Part shown: positions 17,971-27,261 of the stretch, in pieces
Layout of the letters: each line of letters opens with the position of its first letter
Position numbering within the stretch: the first letter of the stretch is position 1
From: H111-94 sp034436045
GTDB lineage: Bacteria; Chloroflexota; Ktedonobacteria; Ktedonobacterales; Ktedonobacteraceae
NCBI GenBank assembly: GCA_034436045.1
Contig: DAOTVZ010000088.1
Location: forward strand, 1 to 62,991
Direction: 5' to 3'
Length of the DNA: 62,991 bases
Notes under the pieces: generated by a model
Database searches by the model: none
The model's input: the letters and a program-made list of their open reading frames with translations, nothing else
Told to the model about the DNA's origin: nothing
Program-made: the position numbers and the translations under genes

Positions 17971-18942
17971 TCAAGCCATCGCCGGTGCGTAGACATCGGT
18001 GTCTACCTCAGAAAGCGCCGGATAAGGACTGCTATCGGCAAAGGCAACCGCGTCATCGATAGCCTTGCGGACACGAGCATCAACGGCATCCAGTTCCTCG
18101 TTCGTCAACAAGTTCTGTTCCGTCGTAACCTGACGGAAGTTCTGGATTGCATCACGCTCCATCATCGTCTTCTGCAACTCTTCTGTCTTGTAGAGTTGCT
18201 GATCGCCCTCAAAATGCCCATTGTAACGGTAGGTCTTGCATTCAATCAGGCTTGGCCCCTGCCCTCTTCGCGCGCGGTTGATGGCCTGCTGAGCCGCCTC
18301 GTAAACAGCGAAGACATCCATACCATCCACCGACGCACCGGGAATACCATAGCCTGCCGCACGGTCGCTGATATTCTCGATAGCGCAATGATACGAAACA
18401 GGTGTGGACTCGGCAAAGCCATTATTCTCGGCTACAAAAATAACGGGGAGTTTCCAAATCGCGGCCAGATTCATCGACTCGTGAAAGGTACCCTGCTCGG
18501 CGGCCCCATCACCGAAGAAGCAGACACACACATGATCAGTACCGAGCAGTTTAGCGCTCAGAGCCGCACCACAGGCCAGAGGTGGGCCACCACCCACGAT
18601 GCCGTTCGCTCCCAGCATGCCTTTACTGACATCGGCAATGTGCATACTGCCTCCTTTGCCCTTACAGAGACCGGTCGCCTTGCCGAAGATTTCTGCCATC
18701 ATGCCGTTGACATCACAGCCTTTGGCAATGCAATGTCCATGCCCCCGATGCGTGCTGGTAATGGTATCGCCATCCTTGAGATTGGCGCAGACGCCAGTTG
18801 CAACCGCTTCCTCGCCCGCATAGAGGTGGACAAAGCCGGGAATGCGTCCCTTCGCAAACTCTTCCTTGACTCTATCCTCGAACATGCGGATAGTCACCAT
18901 CGTCTCGTACAGGCGCAGCAAGGTGGCTTTATCAAGCTGCAT
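17971..18942 (-). CDS. acoA: Acetoin dehydrogenase E1 component, alpha subunit
   Basis: 323 residues from ATG 18942, which has AAGGAGG directly upstream; 21 extra in-frame codons lack support. The thiamine diphosphate motif begins GDGAAEQGTFHESMNLAA and ends in AENN. The HAGEEA-like stretch is LYAGEEAVATG. First gene of the acetoin operon; the promoter should lie in 18943-19160. No acoL (E3) or acoR-type activator is in the window, so E3 is probably shared with another complex. Confidence 0.92.
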   Translation of the reverse strand: MQLDKATLLRLYETMVTIRMFEDRVKEEFAKGRIPGFVHLYAGEEAVATGVCANLKDGDTITSTHRGHGHCIAKGCDVNGMMAEIFGKATGLCKGKGGSMHIADVSKGMLGANGIVGGGPPLACGAALSAKLLGTDHVCVCFFGDGAAEQGTFHESMNLAAIWKLPVIFVAENNGFAESTPVSYHCAIENISDRAAGYGIPGASVDGMDVFAVYEAAQQAINRARRGQGPSLIECKTYRYNGHFEGDQQLYKTEELQKTMMERDAIQNFRQVTTEQNLLTNEELDAVDARVRKAIDDAVAFADSSPYPALSEVDTDVYAPAMA

Positions 18943-19173
18943 AGTATCCTCCTTGTTCCTACCTGACAACATTATCAGGTTATCAACGCACGACACGCTA
19001 CACACGAAAACTGTCGTGCCAGCACCTACGATTGTTACGCAGCAGCCGTCAACGAAGAAAATGACACATGATGGTTCGCGCTACACAAAAATACTCATGC
19101 TTTTCAGTGTACCTGGGAAAAAAGAGCGACGCAATGGCTCTATTTCAGTATCTGAAACATATTTGCGCCCACC

Positions 19174-19305
19174 TTCTGAATTGGAGTTTAGACTAATTTT
19201 CCATGAATCGGCCTGGGAAGCCACTGGAGCAATTTTCGCAAGAATGTGTCTCATCCCGCTCTACAGGCCGTTCTATGAGAAATTAGTCTAAACATCAATT
19301 CTGAA
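19174..19305. mobile_element. MITE-like element with near-perfect terminal inverted repeats
   Basis: The arm 19174-19199 and the reverse complement of 19280-19305 agree at 23 of 26 positions, with TTTAGACTAATTT as the perfect core. The heptamer TTCTGAA appears as a direct repeat at both outer edges (19174-19180 and 19299-19305), like a target duplication. The 80-bp interior has no open frame. It lies in the 418-bp gap between acoA and the 2-hydroxyacid dehydrogenase gene; the rest of that gap shows no gene. Confidence 0.6.
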
Positions 19306-19360
19306 GAAAAGGGACTTATGATAACGAATTCTTCCAACCAGAATTGCACAACAAAGCTGT

Positions 19361-20389
19361 TTAATAACCGCGTGTTCTATCGACAAGGTTATAGAGCGAC
19401 TCGCCATTGAGGTAGCGTTGTAGATTTTCCATAAAGATCTGCGCCGCCGTTTGATTATATTCCGCGAAAACGCCTGTGATATGTGGACTGAGAATGACGT
19501 TAGGAAGCTCCCAGAGTGGACTATCTTCCGGCAACGGCTCCTGATGGAAGACATCCAGCGCGGCTCCGGCAATCCACTTCTCTCCGAGTGCCTGCACCAG
19601 CGCCTCCTCGTCTACTACATCGCCGCGCGCGATATTGATGAAGAATGCCTCTGGCTTCATTGCTTTGAATGCCTCTGCGTTGAACATGGCCCGTGTCTCA
19701 GCGGTCAATGGCACACTGGCAACCACAATATCACACTCGGCCAACATGGCATGAAGCTGTCCTACAGGATAATAGTGGTCAGGTAAAATACCTTCCGGGT
19801 CGCCAATGTCTGGAAAAATAAAGCCGGTATCGCGGTGATCGTCGCCGCGCTGCATGGCCAGCACGCGCATTCCATATACTTTGGCCTGGCGTGCCACCTC
19901 GCGCCCGATACTGCCATAGCCGACAATACCGATAGTCTTGCCGCGAAGAGTCTGGACACTGAGTTCTTGACCACGCTGAGCGCTACGAGGCCACAAGTGT
20001 TGCTGCTGCCATACGAAGAGCGTTGGCAAGCGATGGAACCATGCCAGCGTAACCATCAACACGTATTCAGCAATCGCTACAGCATGCACACCACTCGCCG
20101 TTGTAAAAAGGACATCCGTCTCGCGGTAAAGCCGAGACGACATGACCTGGTTGGCCCCCGCCGAATAGAGTTGTACCCAGCGCAAGTGTGGCACCTGTTC
20201 TGGCTCCGGCAAATTCCAGCCAAAAGCGTACATGATCTCGACTTTCCGTAATACATCCTCGGAAAGCTCCTGCGGATTTGCAGGCGTATTCAGCACTACC
20301 TGGTAGTCGGGGGCAAGTTGCTGTACCCGCTGTTGCCATTGTGGCTCAAAATGGGCAGTAATCAATATTGTTCGTCTCTGTTCATCCAT
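19361..20389 (-). CDS. D-isomer-specific 2-hydroxyacid dehydrogenase
   Basis: 342 residues, NAD(P)-dependent. The Rossmann motif is GIVGYGSIGREVA. Catalytic Arg is in NIARGDVVDE, Glu in HQEPLPED, and His in SPHITG. Family members reduce 2-keto acids such as glyoxylate, hydroxypyruvate or pyruvate; this one belongs to the broad phosphoglycerate/glyoxylate-reductase-like group and its substrate is not deducible. It starts 21 bp after cobO ends, so the two may be cotranscribed. Confidence 0.9.
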   Translation of the reverse strand: MDEQRRTILITAHFEPQWQQRVQQLAPDYQVVLNTPANPQELSEDVLRKVEIMYAFGWNLPEPEQVPHLRWVQLYSAGANQVMSSRLYRETDVLFTTASGVHAVAIAEYVLMVTLAWFHRLPTLFVWQQQHLWPRSAQRGQELSVQTLRGKTIGIVGYGSIGREVARQAKVYGMRVLAMQRGDDHRDTGFIFPDIGDPEGILPDHYYPVGQLHAMLAECDIVVASVPLTAETRAMFNAEAFKAMKPEAFFINIARGDVVDEEALVQALGEKWIAGAALDVFHQEPLPEDSPLWELPNVILSPHITGVFAEYNQTAAQIFMENLQRYLNGESLYNLVDRTRGY

Positions 20390-20410
20390 ATAACCATCAT
20401 ACCTTTTATA

Positions 20411-21031
20411 CTAAAACTCAATGCCCTTCTGCGCCAGAATACCCTGTGTTTTATAGGGATGTTTGATCTCGCGCATCTCAGTCACCAGATCGGCAAACTC
20501 GATCAACTCCGACGGGGCATCACGTCCGGTAATAACGATATGCTGCATGGGATCACGCCTGCGCAATACCTCCAGCACATCGGTGATATCAAGCCAGCCA
20601 TATTTGAGCGCATAGGTTAACTCATCCATAATCACCACATCATACTGGCCACTCTCGATCCGCTCACAACACTGCTGCCAGCATGCCTGAGCCAGCGCGC
20701 GATCCTGCTCAAGATTGGCACTCACCCAGGTAAACCCCTGACCGAGCGGAATAATCTCGATGCCCATGCGTTGCGCTGCCCGAATCTCGCCCCAATTACC
20801 GGTCTTTGCCTTGAGAAACTGCAACATTACCACACGCAAGTTCTGGCCCCACGCTCGCATCAAAAGACCCAATGCCGCCGTCGTCTTGCCCTTACCGTTG
20901 CCGGTATTGACAATTACCAGACCTTTTTTGGGCGCGCGCTTCGCCCTGGCCTCGCTCAACGTCTGTCGCTTGCGCGCACGTGCTTCGTCGCTCAATTCAT
21001 CCAGCCCTTGCTCAAGTTCGTCTTCTGCCAT
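20411..21031 (-). CDS. cobO: Corrinoid adenosyltransferase, CobO/BtuR type
   Basis: 206 residues with the P-loop NTGNGKGKTTAALG, FLKAKTGNWGE and MDELTYALKYGWLD typical of CobO/CobA/BtuR. It transfers the adenosyl group of ATP to cob(I)yrinic acid diamide or cobinamide. The N-terminal 30 residues are highly charged, as usual in this family. It is divergent from cobC-cobS-cobU, which makes a compact cobalamin salvage locus. Confidence 0.93.
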   Translation of the reverse strand: MAEDELEQGLDELSDEARARKRQTLSEARAKRAPKKGLVIVNTGNGKGKTTAALGLLMRAWGQNLRVVMLQFLKAKTGNWGEIRAAQRMGIEIIPLGQGFTWVSANLEQDRALAQACWQQCCERIESGQYDVVIMDELTYALKYGWLDITDVLEVLRRRDPMQHIVITGRDAPSELIEFADLVTEMREIKHPYKTQGILAQKGIEF

Positions 21032-21087
21032 GCTCTACACCTTTCCAGAGAGTCCCCATCAGCCTGCTCAGCCTTATAAGACAAGGG

Positions 21088-21117
21088 TTGCCCGGCGCTA
21101 CAGATAAGGCCGGGCAA
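21088..21117. other. Hairpin in the divergent cobO/cobC intergenic region
   Basis: TTGCCCGGC (21088-21096) pairs perfectly with GCCGGGCAA (21109-21117). It lies in the leader of cobO (minus strand) within the 251-bp divergent region. It may be a regulatory leader structure, but the conserved cobalamin riboswitch core (B12 box and partners) could not be recognised. No other feature seen in 21032-21282. Confidence 0.45.
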
Positions 21118-21282
21118 TGCCTGTCGTACCTTCAGTGGGCGATCTAACGCCATCCGCTTCATTCTGCATTGTACAGAAACCATTGTCAAGCGACAAACAG
21201 CGGAATTTATGTTTGCGGAAAATCGTTCCGTCTTGTGTGTAGAGAGAGAGCTAGCAAGAAAGGACAAAGGACAGGTAAACAT

Positions 21283-21975
21283 ATGACGCACAGTATCCGG
21301 CGGCTCTGGCTCGTGCGGCACGGTGAAACGAACTGGAACGCCACACAACGGTATTGCGGTTGGAACGATGTGCCACTCTCGCGCACAGGACGGGCGCAGG
21401 CCCGCTGGTTGGCCCATCAACTTGCGCCAGTAACGTTGCAAGCCATCTATTGCAGCGATCTCAGCCGCGCTCATGAAACCGCGACACTGATCGCCGCCAG
21501 ACAGGCACATGCAACTCCGCTGAGGGTTTCTGAGCTGTGGCGCGAACTAAACTTCGGTGAATGGGAAGGGCTGACCTATGACGACATCGCCGACCAATCT
21601 CAAACACCACACCCATTCTTTATTGACCCTCTTCATCATGCGCCCCCCGGTGGAGAATCGCTGATCGATCTGCTCCAGCGTCTTGGCAAGGCTCTGGCCC
21701 GGCTCCAGGCAGAAACGAACGCCGGAGACATCGCCATCGTTTCGCACGGTGGCCCCATACGCGCCCTGCTCTGTAGCGCCTTACAGATGCCACTGAATAA
21801 CCAGTGGCGGCTGTGCCTGGAGCCTGGCTCCTTGAGCATACTTGATCTGCTACCCCCGCAACAACCAGCGGCAGAAAAGCCTTTACAGGACATGTTTCCT
21901 GCTGGTATGCTGGTCAAGCTTAATATGCAACGTCCGGCCCATCCACGTCGTAGCAATATAACACCTGAAGCATAG
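21283..21975 (+). CDS. cobC: Histidine phosphatase, alpha-ribazole phosphatase (CobC) type
   Basis: 230 residues from ATG 21283; a longer frame to 21169 has no support. The catalytic RHG motif is in LVRHGETNWN, and the second His is in IAIVSHGGPIRALL. Members of this branch also include phosphoglycerate mutases. Its place directly before cobS and cobU argues for dephosphorylation of alpha-ribazole 5'-phosphate (or adenosylcobalamin 5'-phosphate) in nucleotide loop assembly. It is followed after 12 bp by cobS. Confidence 0.85.
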   Translation: MTHSIRRLWLVRHGETNWNATQRYCGWNDVPLSRTGRAQARWLAHQLAPVTLQAIYCSDLSRAHETATLIAARQAHATPLRVSELWRELNFGEWEGLTYDDIADQSQTPHPFFIDPLHHAPPGGESLIDLLQRLGKALARLQAETNAGDIAIVSHGGPIRALLCSALQMPLNNQWRLCLEPGSLSILDLLPPQQPAAEKPLQDMFPAGMLVKLNMQRPAHPRRSNITPEA

Positions 21976-21987
21976 AAGGAGCCAATT

Positions 21988-22758
21988 ATGTGGTTGCTCG
22001 ATCAATATAGAGAATTCGTTGCCGCGCTCCGTTTCCTATCCATTCTGCCTCTTCCCGGCACACAACATCTCTTCGATAAGGACGCTATCGGCGAGCGCGT
22101 GATTGTCGGCAGCATCTATTTTCCTATTATTGGCTTGCTCATCGCGTTAATCCTCTGGCTGCTGATTTTCCTTCTTTCCTCCGTGGCCCCTTCACTGGTC
22201 ATCGCCGCTCTTGTTGTCATTATCGAGGTGCTTCTCACCGGAGGGCTGCATCTCGATGGCGTGATGGATTCGTGCGATGGTCTGTTCGGAGGTACAACAC
22301 CGGAGCGTCGCCTGGAGATCATGCGCGACAGCCACGTTGGCAGCTTCGGTGTGCTAGGGGCCTTCTGCCTCTTGCTACTCAAATTCGCCTGTATTGCCAG
22401 CTTATCGAATACCGCACTCCCCCTTGCCCTCTTGATGACGCTGCCCACAGCCCGCTGGTGCATGATACTGGCCCTGCATGTCTTTCCCAGCGCACGTACC
22501 ACCGGCCTCGGTGCGCTCTTTCGGCAAGCCGTCACCCAGCAACACCTGCTCATCACCGCTGCTATCTCGCTACTGATCGTTGCCCTGGCGGGACGCCTCA
22601 TGGGCCTCGGTATCTGGATTCTGGCCAGCGGTATCACCCTGGCACTCGGTACATGGATCGCGCGCCTGCTTGGTGGCCTGACCGGCGATAGCTACGGGGC
22701 CATCGGGGAAATTATTGAGGTCGTCTGCCTGCTGGCTTTCGTTATCCTCCGGTTTTAG
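21988..22758 (+). CDS. cobS: Adenosylcobinamide-GDP ribazoletransferase
   Basis: 256 residues, an integral membrane protein with about six helices. The acidic signature is GGLHLDGVMDSCDGLFGG, typical of CobS. It joins adenosylcobinamide-GDP and alpha-ribazole(-phosphate) to make adenosylcobalamin(-phosphate) at the membrane. AAGGAG lies 8 bp before the ATG. The length is normal for the family. Confidence 0.93.
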   Translation: MWLLDQYREFVAALRFLSILPLPGTQHLFDKDAIGERVIVGSIYFPIIGLLIALILWLLIFLLSSVAPSLVIAALVVIIEVLLTGGLHLDGVMDSCDGLFGGTTPERRLEIMRDSHVGSFGVLGAFCLLLLKFACIASLSNTALPLALLMTLPTARWCMILALHVFPSARTTGLGALFRQAVTQQHLLITAAISLLIVALAGRLMGLGIWILASGITLALGTWIARLLGGLTGDSYGAIGEIIEVVCLLAFVILRF

Positions 22759-22780
22759 AGAAGCTAGAAAGAAGATAACT

Positions 22781-23440
22781 ATGAACCATACGGAACAGAA
22801 CAGGCCGCTGCATTCTCCGCACTCTCGCCTGATCCTCATTCTGGGAGGCGCGCGCAGTGGCAAAAGTACCTTTGCGGAACGATTGGGACACAATAGCGGT
22901 CGGCGAGTTGCGTTTATCGCCACTGCCACCGCCAGCGACGACGATATGCGCGCGCGGATTGCCCATCATCGCGCCTCACGTCCCGCCGACTGGCCTACCA
23001 TCGAGGAACCTCTCAATCTGACTCAGGCCATCCAGCAAGCCGCCGAGGTGGCCGATGTTCTCTTGCTCGATTGTATGACGCTCTGGCTCAGCAACTGGCT
23101 TTGGCAACAGCATGATACCAATTTTGAAACCAACCCGGCGCTGAGCAGCCGCTATAGCAAAGAGGCATTACAAGAGATTGATCACCTGCTCGCAACGCTG
23201 GCGGCACTGCCTGCCACAAAAACGCTGGTGATCATCAGTAATGAGGTTGGGCTGGGCATTCACCCCGAATATGCTATCAGCCGTGTCTACCGCGATATAC
23301 TTGGACGCATCAACCAGCGGCTGGCACAGGCAGCAGAGCGGGTCTATCTTATGATAGCGGGGCTGGCAATAGACTTGAAACGTCTCAACGATCAGGACGA
23401 ACGCGAGACAGGATATCTACCAGGAGCATCCCTACCATGA
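22781..23440 (+). CDS. cobU: Adenosylcobinamide kinase / adenosylcobinamide-phosphate guanylyltransferase
   Basis: 219 residues from ATG 22781; the frame is open to 22715 inside cobS but that start is unsupported. P-loop GGARSGKSTFAE, then LLDCMTLWLSNWL and ISNEVGLGIHPE are diagnostic of CobU. It phosphorylates adenosylcobinamide and adds GMP. The last coding bases (23403-23424) form one arm of a perfect 22-bp inverted repeat, and the C-terminal tail (RETGYLPGASLP) is encoded by it. Confidence 0.93.
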   Translation: MNHTEQNRPLHSPHSRLILILGGARSGKSTFAERLGHNSGRRVAFIATATASDDDMRARIAHHRASRPADWPTIEEPLNLTQAIQQAAEVADVLLLDCMTLWLSNWLWQQHDTNFETNPALSSRYSKEALQEIDHLLATLAALPATKTLVIISNEVGLGIHPEYAISRVYRDILGRINQRLAQAAERVYLMIAGLAIDLKRLNDQDERETGYLPGASLP

Positions 23441-23497
23441 CACAATTTGTATCATTATCATTATTTAGGAGTGTCCCTGGTAGATATCCTGTCTCGC
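23403..23497. repeat. Perfect 22-bp inverted repeat at the 3' end of cobU
   Basis: Bases 23403-23424 (inside cobU) are the exact reverse complement of 23476-23497 in the following intergenic region, separated by 51 bp that include the cobU stop and an ATCATTATCATTATT stretch. It could fold as a stable 3' hairpin on the mRNA, but no T tract follows. It may instead be an inverted duplication of the gene end. Confidence 0.75.
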
Positions 23498-23650
23498 TGG
23501 CATCCCCTATCGCTGAAGATGGCAATCAGGCAAGCACAAAGGAAGCTAGAATAAGTTATAATAGAAGTGTAAAGTCGTTTTTCCACACGTGTGCGTAATC
23601 TCTCTGAGCGTATAGTTTGTGTGCGCACCAGATAGCTAGAAGATTGCCAT

Positions 23651-26437
23651 ATGGAAACAGGACAAACCGCACGATTTCAACATATCCTTAACTCTTTATC
23701 ACTCGGTATAGCAATTATCGAAGGCCCAGACCTTCGTGTACAATATATCAATCCTTACTTACAACAACTTCTGCATGAAGCCTGGAATGTGCAGCAAGTC
23801 ACGGGACGGCGTATTGACGCGGTTGTTCCTGCCGACATTAACGCGGTGCTGATGCCCTTGCTTGCGCAGGTCATCAGCAGTGGTGAAAGCATACACAAAC
23901 AGGACGTGCCCTTCGAGGGCTTTCTGGAACGGCGTGGGCGCACCTACTGGAATATCTCCATTGAGCAGTTTCCGCAGTCGCAGGCAACAGATACTGGTAG
24001 TACAACAGAGCTACTGGTCACGATTGAAGATGTTACCGACCCCGTGCGCTCACATCTGCATCTCAATGCTATTCGCTATATCTCATCGGCCATTGCCAGT
24101 GCCTATGCCTTGCCGCACGTGCTTGACCGTATTCTGACCGCTGTCCATGAGATGGTTGGCTCACGGCGTTGCGCGATTCTCCTGCTTGATCAACCGACAA
24201 CGTCGCTTGAAGAGCGACCATTCGATATCGACGGGATTACACGGAGCACCGTTCAGGGGTCACAGCACGTCACTATAGCTGCACAAAAGGGATTGCATGT
24301 ACAATCCTATCATTGGCATCCAGAGGTCAACGAACATATCCTGCTGGGGCAGGTGGCACGCGAGCGACGTCCATTAATGATCACCGATACCGGTCTCTAT
24401 CCGACACTTCACCTGCCCCTGGTAGATGATCACGGCATCCCGCGTCGCCCTGGCTCCATCCTTAGTGTGCCGATCTTTGAACCCTATCCACAGCAGAGTA
24501 GCGCTGCGAGTTCGGTGCAGGCTTTCAATCGCCGTACCAGGACAGTGGCGCATGCCGACACTATTCTTGGCACCATCGAAGTGTATCACGTGCGCTCACG
24601 CGGCTTCCCGACGGAAGAGGTGCAATTGCTGGAACAATTCGCACAGCAAGCCGGGCTGGCTATCCAGAATGTTCAACTCTTCCGACGCATCGAACAATGG
24701 GCGCGGCTGGCCAGTCGCAACGCACATCAGCGCAAGAATATCATGCAGGCCCTACCCGATGGTGTGGTCATTTTTGACCCCCGCTGGCGCATCGCGGATG
24801 CCAATCCAGCCGCACGTCAACTCTTCGGCTGGCCTGATGATACAGCTTTACGCTCCTTGCAGGAGGTCATGGCCCAAACCCCAATGATGTTCCCGCAAGA
24901 GATTATGGCGCTGGATACACCTGATGCCATCACAGTCCTGGAGGCGCGTGCTCGTCAAGGGCGCGTGGACGAATTTAAGATGCTTGCCGCCAACGGGCAA
25001 ACCTACACAATGCGTTGTTCTTATACCCCTGTACGCGACGAACTGGGCGATACCTTTGCCTTCATCGTGCTTTATCACGATGTCACCGAAGAGGTTGCGG
25101 CCCGCGAACGCATCGAAGCCGAAGTCATCGCACGCACTGCCGAACTGGCCCAGCGCAATCGCGCTTTGGAGGTCGCCAAACAGGTGCAAGAGATGCAGCA
25201 GAAGCAACTGGAAATCCTGCTCGAACGACTGCCATCCGGCGTCATGCAGGTAACAGCTCCGAACAATACTATCACGTTGATCAACACACGGGGCATACAG
25301 ATTTTACAGCTCATGGGCCTTGCCCTGGAACCGGCGGATGACCCCGAAGCAGCCGCCAAACAGGCTCTCGGCCTGAACGCACAAGAATTGCTCAGCCCGG
25401 TTACAACTTACGGCCCCGCAGGCGCTTTCGTGCCCTATGAGGAACGTCCTCTGCACCGCGCACTGAGCCGAGGCGAAGCCACAGAGGCAGAACTCCGTAT
25501 TCCCATTAAAGATGGTCAAAATATCTACCTGCTGGCGAATGCCGCCCCCTTACGTGATCGTGATGGCACAATCACCAGCGCGGTTCTCGTCCTGCACGAT
25601 ATTACTACGATTAAGAATCTGGAGCGCATGCGTGAAGATTTCTTCACGACTATGGCCCACGAACTCAAAACGCCACTCGCCAATATCCGTGCCCATCTTA
25701 GCGCTTTGCTGGCAAAAGACCTGGAATGGTCATTGGAGGAGCAGCAAGACTTTCTGCAAACGGCAGATGAGCAGGTAGAGCGGCTGGTACGCATGATCAA
25801 TCAGTTTTTGGATGCCTCACGGGTTGAAGCGGGTGCACTACGCCTGGAGCGAGAGCCGATTCTGTTGCCAGAATTGTTCGAGGACCTGCAAGAGCGCCTG
25901 GAAGCCCTGATTAACACATCCAGCCGCCGCTTGCAAATCAGCATTCCACCACATCTACCGGCTGTGGAGGGCGATTACGAACTAATCATGAGCGTACTTT
26001 CCAACCTACTCAGCAATGCCTTCCGCTATGCCCCGGAGGGGGACATCGTTTACCTGGAGGCGGAGCCAGTGATCGCGCTCCAGGCCCGCAGACCACAAAC
26101 AGTAGCCGTTACATTGCGGGTCACCGATCATGGCCCTGGCTTGACACCGGAACAACAATCCAGCCTCTTCACCCGTTTTAGCACCTTCGCGGCCACGCGC
26201 CGCCCGGACGCGAAACGCCCCGGTCAACCGGAGGCCACCGAGCGCCGCAAAGGTTCTGAACGGTGGAGTCCGGCCACAGGGCTGGGTTTGTATATCAGTC
26301 GTGGTATCATTGAGGCACATGGCAGCACGTTACAACTCACCAGCAGTCCTGGGCAAGGGGCCAGTTTTTCATTCACTTTGCCTGTGTATGGAGAGCAGAC
26401 CGAACAGGACTCTACCGATCAGGCCGCGATGGTTTAG
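23651..26437 (+). CDS. PAS/GAF sensor histidine kinase
   Basis: 928 residues without clear membrane segments, so a cytoplasmic sensor. Order: PAS (about 8-125), GAF (about 150-345), PAS (about 365-495), a coiled-coil linker, PAS (about 525-665), HisKA with phosphoacceptor His670 in MAHELKTPLANIR, then HATPase with NLLSNAFRYAPEG (N box), VTDHGPGLT (G1) and GLGLYISRGII (G2). A 40-residue basic insert (about 855-880, rich in Arg/Lys/Pro) splits the ATPase region. The next gene, 56 bp on, is its likely partner regulator. The signal is unknown. Confidence 0.92.
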   Translation: METGQTARFQHILNSLSLGIAIIEGPDLRVQYINPYLQQLLHEAWNVQQVTGRRIDAVVPADINAVLMPLLAQVISSGESIHKQDVPFEGFLERRGRTYWNISIEQFPQSQATDTGSTTELLVTIEDVTDPVRSHLHLNAIRYISSAIASAYALPHVLDRILTAVHEMVGSRRCAILLLDQPTTSLEERPFDIDGITRSTVQGSQHVTIAAQKGLHVQSYHWHPEVNEHILLGQVARERRPLMITDTGLYPTLHLPLVDDHGIPRRPGSILSVPIFEPYPQQSSAASSVQAFNRRTRTVAHADTILGTIEVYHVRSRGFPTEEVQLLEQFAQQAGLAIQNVQLFRRIEQWARLASRNAHQRKNIMQALPDGVVIFDPRWRIADANPAARQLFGWPDDTALRSLQEVMAQTPMMFPQEIMALDTPDAITVLEARARQGRVDEFKMLAANGQTYTMRCSYTPVRDELGDTFAFIVLYHDVTEEVAARERIEAEVIARTAELAQRNRALEVAKQVQEMQQKQLEILLERLPSGVMQVTAPNNTITLINTRGIQILQLMGLALEPADDPEAAAKQALGLNAQELLSPVTTYGPAGAFVPYEERPLHRALSRGEATEAELRIPIKDGQNIYLLANAAPLRDRDGTITSAVLVLHDITTIKNLERMREDFFTTMAHELKTPLANIRAHLSALLAKDLEWSLEEQQDFLQTADEQVERLVRMINQFLDASRVEAGALRLEREPILLPELFEDLQERLEALINTSSRRLQISIPPHLPAVEGDYELIMSVLSNLLSNAFRYAPEGDIVYLEAEPVIALQARRPQTVAVTLRVTDHGPGLTPEQQSSLFTRFSTFAATRRPDAKRPGQPEATERRKGSERWSPATGLGLYISRGIIEAHGSTLQLTSSPGQGASFSFTLPVYGEQTEQDSTDQAAMV

Positions 26438-26493
26438 CGGCAATACGCAGCGATGGTTTTCAGAGTGATGGTATTCAGGAGGAGATGGCGGTA

Positions 26494-27246
26494 ATGTCTA
26501 CCAGCGATAAAAAGGTGCGCATCCTATGCGTTGAGGACGATCCACAGATGCGCAATTTTCTCCTTGCTCAATTGAAGGCGCGAGGCTTTCAGGTGCAAGC
26601 GGTGCGTGATGGCGCTCAGGCCATCGATATAGCAGCGCTCTTTCAGCCCCAGCTCGTTCTGCTCGACCTGGCGCTTCCTTCACTCGATGGCCTGACCTTC
26701 TTGCGGCGTCTGCGAGAATGGAGCAATGCACCGGTTATCGTTCTCTCAGCCCACGACGAAGAACCTATCAAGATCAAAGCATTGGATCTAGGTGCCGACG
26801 ACTATCTGACAAAACCGTTTAGCCTGAACGAGTTACTCGCGCGCGTGCGGGTGGCGCTGCGCCGCACCGAGGAGGCTATGCGCCTGCGCAATAGTATCGG
26901 AAGTGGCGACGGACAGCGACCGTTCTATCGCTGTGGCGGCGAGAACGGGCTGGTCGTTGACTTCGCGCACCGACAGGTACGCAGCGGGGGCCACGAAGTT
27001 CATCTGACGCCGACCGAGTATGATCTGCTCTGCGAGCTAACTCGCAATGCCGGTAAGGTTCTCACACACCGTGAGTTACTCCAGCGCGTCTGGGGGCCAG
27101 ACTATAGCGGCGAAAACACCTATCTGCGCACCTTCGTTCGCCATCTGCGCCGCAAATTAGAACCGGACCCGGCCCAACCACGTTTCCTGCTCAATGAACC
27201 CGGTGTAGGCTACCTGGTACCACCGGCTGACGCCGAGGAACTTTAA
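26494..27246 (+). CDS. OmpR/KdpE-family response regulator with winged-helix domain
   Basis: 250 residues from ATG 26494, which is spaced 11 bp from AGGAGG at 26477-26482; ATG 26485 is only 2 bp from it. The receiver domain has the acidic pair CVEDD, phosphoacceptor Asp58 in VLLDLALPSLDG, and KPF. The winged helix has VHLTPTEYDLLCEL and TYLRTFVRHLRRKLE. It resembles KdpE in the receiver. It pairs with the upstream kinase and may bind the 11-bp TTCAC repeats just after its own stop codon. Confidence 0.92.
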   Translation: MSTSDKKVRILCVEDDPQMRNFLLAQLKARGFQVQAVRDGAQAIDIAALFQPQLVLLDLALPSLDGLTFLRRLREWSNAPVIVLSAHDEEPIKIKALDLGADDYLTKPFSLNELLARVRVALRRTEEAMRLRNSIGSGDGQRPFYRCGGENGLVVDFAHRQVRSGGHEVHLTPTEYDLLCELTRNAGKVLTHRELLQRVWGPDYSGENTYLRTFVRHLRRKLEPDPAQPRFLLNEPGVGYLVPPADAEEL

Positions 27247-27261
27247 AAAGTTTGCGGCGTC

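Noticed and set aside
21032..21282. Cobalamin riboswitch between cobO and cobC
   Set aside because: CCCACTG on the minus strand recalls the L5 box, but the downstream B12-box consensus and GGGAAGG parts are missing, so only a hairpin is reported.
20992..21510. 172-codon minus-strand frame across the cobO/cobC region
   Set aside because: It runs antisense to the well-supported cobC gene, overlaps the cobO start, and resembles no family.
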